Positions 58,020 through 64,000 of a DNA stretch of 64,000 nt are shown piece after piece (within the stretch, counting starts at the first letter, position 1; the number at the start of each line of letters is the position of its first letter). The stretch lies in the NCBI RefSeq assembly GCF_905171765.1, contig NC_053391.1, positions 685,405,257 through 685,469,256 of the forward strand, given 5' to 3'. This DNA comes from Bufo bufo. Lineage: Eukaryota; Chordata; Amphibia; Anura; Bufonidae. The notes beneath the pieces are model-generated. The model had not been told where the DNA came from, did not search any database, and was given only the letters and a program-made list of their open reading frames with translations. A program made the position numbers and the translations under genes.

Positions 58020-59552
58020 ATGAGTGCGCTGAAGGATTTACTGCCTGATATCCAGGTGAAGAATAAAGGCTCTAAAGAAGCACAGAAAACTGCGGTAGAC
58101 ACGGACAATGTGCTTAAAGAGACTCTGGGTAGAACCCCCACAGGGTGTCCAAAAGAGAATGGTGGTACTCCTACATCTGCTGCTGCAGCAGAGCAAAGCG
58201 GGGAGCAGCTGGAACAGGAGGCCAAAGAGCGGGGCGCTTCCATCAAGTTTGTGCGCAAAACCAAGAACAAACTTCAGCGAGACTTGGATGATCTGATGGT
58301 GGACCACCAGAGGCAAATTATGTCTCATATAGAGAAATACGGCTCAGCCCAATATGCCGAAGATCGTGACCGAGCTGAGGCTGATGCTCGAGAGAAGGAG
58401 ACCAAGGCCCTCTCCTTGGTTAGAGCCCTTGAAGAAGCGCTTGAGGAGCGAGGTGAATGTGAGAGGCTGAACAAGCAACCCAGAGCAGAGATGGAGTATC
58501 TCATGAGCTCAAACGATGACGTCGGGAAGAACGTCTATGAGTTGGAGAAGACTAAGCTTGACGGGTTAGAGGCAAGAACTTCTCGAGATGACAGGTTGAC
58601 TCAATCAAAGGAAAATGAGAAACCTGTAGAGGAGCATCCTCTGAAAGATGCCAAGAAGTCAGAGCCTGTTAAGAATGGGCATGAAGATGGTGGTACTGCA
58701 CTGCCGGCCGAGGCAGAGAAGATGGAAGAAGTTTCTTCTGAACAAGTTGATGAAGCTGATGTGGAGGCAGAAGTCAAGAGACTCATGGCAATGAGTAGCC
58801 AGGACTGGGTCATGAAAGATGTCCCCTCTGCCGTCAATGCCTTCCAGAAAGCCAGCGGTCTGCTGGGGAAGAAATATGAGGAGACAGATGGCCAGCATGC
58901 AGATGTTGTCTACTACTGTGAGATGGCTCTCCTAGAGCCTGCCCGAAAGGAGAACAATGTCCTGGGTGACCCTCTGGAGGGAATGCCAGAAGATGAAGAG
59001 TCTGTTGAGGACCCCGGTGTCTCCAGTACCTCCAACCTTGATGAGAAAGAGGAGGGGTTAAGAATGCAAGTATATGATGCCGTGTCTGAGGAGGATGAGA
59101 AGGCTAACATACTGAATAAAGACTCAAAGGCTGAAGAAGATAAGGCCGATGAGTTGGAGTGGGAGAGATTCTCGGATGCTCCAGAGACCAAAGATAAGGC
59201 GGAAGAAGAGTCGGCCGAAGTGGGCAGAGCTACTGAAGAAGCAGAAGACACTGAAACTGAAGCCAAACCTGAGCTAAACCCTGTGGGGAGTAAAGAAAAA
59301 AGAGAAGTGCTATCTGTTGATAGAAGAAAGAAACAAAGCGAGTGTGAACACCAGGTGACACCAGGGCGGCTAAAGGGTGGTATAAAACTGACCAGCTGGA
59401 TCTCCAACAAAAGGAGGAGGCGGGAGCTCCCCGTGGAAAACATGGCTGTAAAGATTGCGGAAGTTAGAGGTCGTGGACCTAAGAAGAAATCTGGAAAAGG
59501 AGCAAGCCAGAAAGCTAAGAAAAAGTTCTCCAGCAAAGAGGAGAAGGAGTAG
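58020..59552 (+). CDS. Captured host-gene mosaic: NASP-like and myosin-rod-like protein, 510 aa
   Basis: The frame is open without interruption. Residues 1-25 ('LKDLLPDIQ') resemble the NASP segment after its TPRs. Residues 62-202 resemble the coiled-coil rod of nonmuscle/smooth-muscle myosin II: '[10 protein letters not shown]' (62-71), '[15 protein letters not shown]' (81-95), '[18 protein letters not shown]' (116-133), '[17 protein letters not shown]' (161-177) and 'SKENEK' (196-201). The first block normally lies far C-terminal of the next two, so the order is scrambled. Residues 248-358 resemble the NASP N-terminus ('[19 protein letters not shown]', '[10 protein letters not shown]', 'RMQVYDAV'), followed by an acidic stretch. 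Residues 448-510 are strongly basic ('NKRRRR', 'PKKKSGKG') and unrecognised. There are no introns. It sits between LTRs where pol should be. A role in chromatin binding or mobilisation is possible but not shown. Confidence 0.8.
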   Translation: MSALKDLLPDIQVKNKGSKEAQKTAVDTDNVLKETLGRTPTGCPKENGGTPTSAAAAEQSGEQLEQEAKERGASIKFVRKTKNKLQRDLDDLMVDHQRQIMSHIEKYGSAQYAEDRDRAEADAREKETKALSLVRALEEALEERGECERLNKQPRAEMEYLMSSNDDVGKNVYELEKTKLDGLEARTSRDDRLTQSKENEKPVEEHPLKDAKKSEPVKNGHEDGGTALPAEAEKMEEVSSEQVDEADVEAEVKRLMAMSSQDWVMKDVPSAVNAFQKASGLLGKKYEETDGQHADVVYYCEMALLEPARKENNVLGDPLEGMPEDEESVEDPGVSSTSNLDEKEEGLRMQVYDAVSEEDEKANILNKDSKAEEDKADELEWERFSDAPETKDKAEEESAEVGRATEEAEDTETEAKPELNPVGSKEKREVLSVDRRKKQSECEHQVTPGRLKGGIKLTSWISNKRRRRELPVENMAVKIAEVRGRGPKKKSGKGASQKAKKKFSSKEEKE

Positions 59553-59708
59553 TCCCTTAGACAATGTCTGTTAGGTAGAAAGTCAGTGTTTATGAAAAAC
59601 CAAGCTCTGCTAGCCTGGGGGTGGCTGAATAGAGAGAAATATGTGACACTGACCACATCTTCCAGAGGGCATGGTACAATGTGGGAAAATCCCCAGACCT
59701 CCGGTCTG

Positions 59709-59726
59709 AAGAAGAGGGAGGGGGGG
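59709..59726 (+). promoter_or_regulatory. Polypurine tract before the 3' LTR
   Basis: The purine run GAAGAAGAGGGAGGGGGG ends three bases before the LTR. It is the expected plus-strand primer site of an LTR element. Confidence 0.8.
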
Positions 59727-59729
59727 ATA

Positions 59730-59984
59730 TGTGGTAATGTGAACAGTGCTGGAAGGTGTGTTGTCCCACTTCAGGTACCTCAGATGGGTGAGACAGATAA
59801 AATCCAGAGAGTGGCAGTAGTCTCAGCAAAGCATAGTTTGCTGAGACATTTTTGTATACATTTTCTGGGCTGGATTTTACTTGGACTGGTGGCTAGGCTT
59901 GGTAGAGGGAGTTGCCAGTCCACAACCTTCCAGTATGGGTTTTCCTTTCTACCTGAGCCCTACCTGAGAGTGTAACCCCTTACA
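59730..59984 (+). repeat. 3' LTR with an internal 439-bp deletion
   Basis: Equal to the 5' LTR except that the part corresponding to 52036-52474 is missing. The rest differs at about four positions. The loss removes the middle and the polyadenylation region. Confidence 0.9.
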
Positions 59985-60123
59985 CTTTGAAAAGGCACAA
60001 AAACTCCACCTTCATTACAATCTAATCCATTGAAATAAAATTGGATGATATTGGAATGTTAAAATGGCTTTTCATACGGGTTCCTTTATGAATATAAGTT
60101 TTTGTTTAAATTGTTCGTTACTC
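59985..60123. other. Non-coding end of the retrovirus-like element
   Basis: AT-rich, lying just after (minus sense) the env-like stop. No LTR edge is visible here. The remainder of the element may have been separated by the insertion of the 51808-59984 element. Confidence 0.35.
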
Positions 60124-60723
60124 TCATGAAGATAACTTTGAATGTAAGTTGGTGGTGACGATAGTGTCCTCCACAACGGAATATAAGTCTGTTAGATGTT
60201 GCTTCTGATTTTCCATCTCTGCATGAATAGTCATAAGGTTCCTTTTTAGCAAACTGATCTCAAGTTCCAATGTCTTAATAGAGATAGATTTAGCAGCTGA
60301 TACACCTGTGGCGACGACAGTGCCTACTACGCCAAAGATTATGGCAGCTGCAATCGCAGAAATGAACCACTTTGGTCGTTGACTCGTGTGAAACTGCTCC
60401 CTGGTCTGTTTTTTTTTTGCCTGTTCCAGGATCTGTGCAATCCGTTCTTGGGAATAACCGACGTGTATTTGATACCACATCTTTATCTCTGGAGACTGAA
60501 TCTCTGAAACGTTGAACTGTCTTTCAACTGAGATGCGTGGATCCAAACTGACGTAGATCTTCTGGGATAGAATCCTCTTATTCGTCACAATGAAATCCGT
60601 GGTATTCTGCAGCATGATCCCAGGTGAAGGACCTGGTACAGCGATCGGTTCAGCGTGGAACTCCTCCTCCAAGATTAGGACGATGTAGATAACAGCAACA
60701 GTCCATAATGCCATCTTGCGCAT
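60124..60723 (-). CDS. Short env-like protein with fusion-protein features
   Basis: A 199-residue minus frame 260 bp downstream of the integrase end. Visible parts are: a hydrophobic signal peptide (about 4-18); an ectodomain-like stretch with two N-glycosylation sequons (40-42, 71-73); a long alanine/glycine-rich hydrophobic segment (119-145); and then a heptad-like helix (147-190). This order matches the N-terminal half of class I fusion proteins. Family knowledge: one amphibian/fish retrovirus lineage (lokiretroviruses) has env proteins similar to mononegavirus fusion proteins. Oddities are that no cysteine is present, no basic cleavage site is obvious, and there is no C-terminal anchor. 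It is probably truncated. The frame itself has no stop. Other explanations are a gypsy-type env or a non-env membrane protein. Confidence 0.5.
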   Translation of the reverse strand: MRKMALWTVAVIYIVLILEEEFHAEPIAVPGPSPGIMLQNTTDFIVTNKRILSQKIYVSLDPRISVERQFNVSEIQSPEIKMWYQIHVGYSQERIAQILEQAKKKQTREQFHTSQRPKWFISAIAAAIIFGVVGTVVATGVSAAKSISIKTLELEISLLKRNLMTIHAEMENQKQHLTDLYSVVEDTIVTTNLHSKLSS

Positions 60724-60982
60724 ATAATATATTGTATGACAAATATAAGCACATACATCTTTCCACTTTTCTTTTTATCAACCCTACGATAAAAGTCATA
60801 CTACCATATATCTTCAATTTGGCATAGTTTTTCTTTCTTTAACAGAGCACGTTCTTGGTTCAGAAGTGATTTAAGAAACAATTAGTTACAGAGGAAAATA
60901 CATGAGGATAGGTTAGTACACTCGTTTGTTTATATGATACCGATCCTGAGTTTCCGTCTTTAGCTGGAACCTTGATATCTCT

Positions 60983-62145
60983 TCACTCCTCATCATCCGG
61001 TAAACCTTCCATTTTGTGAAGTTTTAACCTAGGATGACAAACACGTAACTGATTAAAATGCATCCATTTCTCTATAAATCCATCCCCCTTAGGAATTTTG
61101 ATCTTGTAGACCACAGGTGACAATTTGTCAACGACGACATAGGGTCCCTTCCAGGAAGGCAGGAACTTCCTTTCCTTCACCTGATCCCGGGCAAAGTTAT
61201 AGAGCTAAACCTGATCGGAAATCTGGTACTCCTTTTCAGTAGTCTTCAGATCATAGTAGGTTTTGGTGCTTACTGCTGCTTTCTCTATATTCTTCAGGGC
61301 AAAAGCATGCTGAAGGTGCTTGCGTAGATTTTCCATATATTGATGAGCTGTTGCAGCATTTATCAAATTGTGGTCTGTTGTCCGGTAGAGTAAATGCTGG
61401 GGTGACTATCTTCCTGCTTGTGATGATTTCGAAGGGAGATAGTTTGGTTGTCGCGCTTGGGGTGGCCCTGATGGCCATGAGAACCAAAGTAAACTTCACA
61501 TCCCAGTCCTTACCGGATTCATTGACAAATTTCATTAGAATGTTCACAACGGATTGGTTGTAGAGTTCTAATCCACCACTAGAGGCTGGCCGATAAGCTA
61601 TATGTAGCTTTCTTTTTACCCCCAGTATCTTCCACATTTTAGTCATCACCTCACTAGTGAAATGACTTCCGCGATAGGAATCGATGTGTAGGGAAAGACC
61701 AAACCTGGAAAATACGTGGTTAATGAGTACAGACCCGCACACACTTTAACTGCATGTTCTGCAAGGCAAATATTCTACCCATTTTGTGAATAGACAAGTC
61801 ACGGTTAACATATATCTGTTGCCTTTTGATGAAGTTGTTACTGGTCCAATAAAGTCAATCTGGATGTCTGACCATGGGATGGACATCCCTCTTTTCATCA
61901 GTGGATGACCGATGAGAGGGTGCTTGTGGCTGGAATTGAGGACAGATTAAACATCCTTGACAATATGTGCGAACGTCTTGCAACATATGAGGCCAATAAG
62001 CGTAATCCCGTAATAATTCATACGTTATCGTCTCACCTCGATGACCAGCTGTTGGGGCGTCATGGGCGTGCTGTAACATCAAACCTCGGAATGCCGCGGG
62101 TACCACCAATTGTGATATACCATTCTTAGAGGTTCTTACCAACAA
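60983..62145 (-). pseudogene. Integrase, frame-broken, minus strand
   Basis: Three parts in order on the minus strand. The HHCC zinc-binding domain (62145-61855) has 'HAHDAPTAGHRG' and 'CQGCLICPQ'. The catalytic core (61855-61251) has 'IDFIGP' for the first Asp, a damaged second-Asp block ('HIDSYRGSHFTSE') and 'SGGLELYNQ' for the Glu. The C-terminal GPY-type domain (61180-60983) has 'SWKGPYVVV'. Frame changes near 61745 and 61250 break it. The arrangement is of the Ty3/gypsy-retrovirus type. Confidence 0.82.
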
Positions 62146-62222
62146 TCCATTCTATAACGAGAATTGGGACTTACTTTTCATCAAAATCCGTAACTCTTCT
62201 TTGCCTACACAGTCTTCCACAG

Positions 62223-63038
62223 TTATGGGACAATTCTGTGGATCTTCAATGTGTTTGTAAATGATACCAATGACTGGATCCCCTTTTGACTCGCGATGAG
62301 ATCCTCCCTAGGGTAATCTTGGCTCCATTGCACCACATTGGCTTCGGCCTCCTTTTGGGCCTGACTTCTTGTCGCTGCCTCCACTTGAACAGTTCCCATA
62401 AGGTCATCAACGTTCATGACTTCTCCATTAATGGCTCTTGTTTGGAAAGGGAATCTGCCAAATCATTCCCTTCCTTATCCACACGTAGATATTTTGAGTG
62501 GCCTCTTACCTTTTTCCAGTAAATGGTGAGACCGTGGGCGATAACCATCTCGTCGATCCTACAAAACATTTTACCATGCTTGACAGGTTTGTTGTTGCTT
62601 CTTACCATGTTAGACCTTTTCCATCCAGGGAAGTACTCCACAAAGCTGTTGCGAACATAATTAGAATCTGTGATACTCGATAGCCATTTGTACGGCTTTA
62701 TACACAGCGGTAAGCTCTGCGACTTGGCTACTTTTGGGTCCAATTTTGTATCCCAAGGACACATCTGGGAATATATTATTCCACACGACTCCGATACCTG
62801 CAACCAATGTACATTCAGTTCCTATATCGGTATGGAAAGAACAGCCATCTACATATACACAGGGTAAGGATTTGCAATACTCTTCTTCATAAGATTTGTA
62901 TGGAGATAAAGATTGTTCTTCCAGGAAATCATTTCCAGTTGATTCATCTTTATGTCCTGTATTGGTACAATTGTGAGGTTCAGCTAATCCTTGAGCAACT
63001 GGATTCTCATTACTTTGTATCTGATTTCCAATGGCCAT
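62223..63038 (-). pseudogene. Second RNase H domain, frame-broken
   Basis: The frame 63038-62661 contains 'VYVDGCSFH' and 'KSSQVAELTAVYKAVQMA'. The overlapping frame 62803-62414 contains 'TDSNYVRNSF', 'WKKVRGHSKY' and 'GNDLADSLSKQ'. Together these cover the D, E, D and H/D positions of a complete RNase H, but a shift near 62665 splits them. A domain like this following a degenerate first one is typical of retroviruses. Confidence 0.78.
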
Positions 63039-63906
63039 CCCATTACGGACATCGTCCAGGCAGTTATCCTGCTGGTTGACAGATTTCCATCCTTGATTCT
63101 ATCACTTTGCAAATATTGCAGTGGTTGGTGTGCAGTTTTCACAATGATCTTTTCGACTTGGATAAAACTCCTGAAATATTGCAAAACCCACACCATTGAC
63201 ATTAATGCTTTTTCACAGTCATTGAAATTTACCTCAATCGGTGATAAGGACTTGCTGGCATAGGCGATGATCTTATTCAGGTTTCCCTGTTTCTGGAAGA
63301 GGACTGCACTCACGTTTTTGTCGGTGAAGCCTGTTTCAATAAAGAAAGGTTTCCAACATTCTGGGTGAGCAAGGCATGGGGCTTTGGTGAGTCTGGCTTT
63401 GAGCTCATTCAAAGCTTGCTCGTGGCGTTCACTCCATTCCCATTTCACTCCTTTCTTCAGCAACTGCAAAAGAGGTTTCATGATCTCGGTATAGTTGTCT
63501 ATGAACTTACGTGAATAGTTCATCATACCCAGGAAGGATCTCAACTCCTTGAGATTTGTAGGTGACTTTGTATTGGTCACTGCTTCCACCTTGTTTTTCA
63601 GCAGTGATTTTGTGGCCTAGGAAATTGACTTTGGTACGACACCATTAAGCCTTCTGCAAAGAAAGTTTCACACCAGCTTTCCCCAGTTTGGTTAGTACAT
63701 GCCTCAGTTCCACAATGTGTTCCTCAAAAGTCGTGCTTTTCATCAGGATGCTTCCCAAATGTGAAGGCCAATTTGTATTGATCCTTCTCGTCCACCTTAA
63801 TCGTCCAATATCCTTTCGCACAGTCAAGAGCAGTGAAAATTTTGGACCCCTGTATCTGCGCCAAACACTGGTCAATATATGGCACGGGCCATCCGGACAT
63901 ATACAC
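62984..63906 (-). pseudogene. Reverse transcriptase and degenerate first RNase H, catalytic segment deleted
   Basis: From 63906 the minus frame shows RT motif 'FTALDCAKGYWTIKVDE' and stops near 63724. In another frame similarity resumes at 'TFEEHIVELRHVLTKLGKAG' (to 63645). The thumb and RNase H-like part then follow (63589-62984: 'LRSFLGMMNYSRKFI', 'YASKSLSPIEVNF'). The roughly 60 residues expected between the first two blocks, including the YxDD site, are absent at about 63730-63760. The first RNase H lacks its usual opening Asp and resembles a retroviral tether. The pol continues past 64000. Confidence 0.82.
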
Positions 63907-64000
63907 CGTTTTTTTTAACTGCCTTAGGTCCGAACAGAGGCCAAATTGACCATTTGGTTTGAGAATCCCAAGTATAAGATGGTTGAACGATGATTCCCCG

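Larger units (their letters stand above)
51808..59984 (+). mobile_element. LTR retrotransposon carrying captured host coding sequence
   Basis: It has a 5' LTR (51808-52501), a TGG-starting primer-site candidate just after it (52504), gag and protease remnants, a host-like mosaic frame where pol should be, a polypurine tract (59709-59726) and a 3' LTR (59730-59984). RT, RNase H and integrase are absent. A 3.4-kb hAT (53628-57067) has entered the protease region. Flanking bases CTAT and CTTT might be a mutated 4-bp target duplication. It must have been mobilised by another element's enzymes. Confidence 0.85.

Noticed and set aside
58913..59656. 247-aa minus-strand frame opposite the captured ORF
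   Set aside because: It is a shadow: acidic Glu/Asp codons read as Ser/Leu/Phe on the other strand. It has no motif of its own.
51803..59989. Target duplication for the host-capturing LTR element
   Set aside because: The adjacent bases are CTAT and CTTT, close but not identical. I do not count this as a duplication.
61351..61563. Plus-strand frame within the integrase region
   Set aside because: It is antisense to the recognisable integrase core and shows no motif.

Overview
The window reads as transposon-dense, intron-poor intergenic DNA from a frog, most likely a neobatrachian. I infer this from the mix of element families, not from any host gene: DIRS tyrosine-recombinase retrotransposons, Ty3/gypsy elements, L1- and CR1-type LINEs, Tc1, hAT, piggyBac and Kolobok-like elements, and many palindromic MITEs. 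I see no ordinary host gene, no tRNA or rRNA, and no CRISPR array. Almost every coding stretch belongs to a mobile element, and most are broken.

Layout, left to right. 1-4950: diverged tandem repeat, a CR1 3' end and a 3-bp-TSD MITE. 4951-10076: DIRS element A, with gag, reverse transcriptase (one in-frame stop) and tyrosine recombinase. 10077-13030: a palindromic element followed by two large inverted arrays of one 38-bp minisatellite. 13143-18560: MITEs, a small Penelope-like fragment with a hammerhead-like motif, and LTR-like remnants. 18560-22865: GATA microsatellite split by a hAT MITE, then a 1.7-kb minus-strand LTR whose U3 is a train of hairpins, followed by a decayed retroviral 3' region. 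22865-26705: 5'-truncated L1. 26723-28525 and 28945-37208: two related Ty3/gypsy elements pointing away from each other across a minisatellite. The right-hand one is split exactly in its reverse transcriptase by DIRS element B (30911-36588). 37209-51807: a nested pile of hAT-like, Tc1, piggyBac, hAT and solo-LTR insertions. 51808-59984: an LTR element. 59985-64000: minus-strand retrovirus-like pol plus a short fusion-protein-like env.

The most unusual item is the LTR element at 51808-59984. It has a 5' LTR, remnants of gag and protease, a polypurine tract and a 3' LTR, but no recognisable polymerase. The pol position instead holds an intact 510-codon frame (58020-59552). This frame looks like a mosaic of host mRNA pieces: NASP-like histone-chaperone segments around non-colinear fragments of a nonmuscle/smooth-muscle myosin II rod. 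The LTRs differ at only about 4 of 255 aligned positions, so the element moved fairly recently, presumably using enzymes supplied in trans.

A second theme is serial hairpins. Trains of consecutive short, near-perfect inverted repeats occur in three unrelated hosts: an LTR U3, a piggyBac end and a hAT element. They sit alongside large head-to-head minisatellite arrays, which suggests a local process that repeatedly makes palindromes in this genome. All family assignments come from reading motifs by eye; no database search was run.
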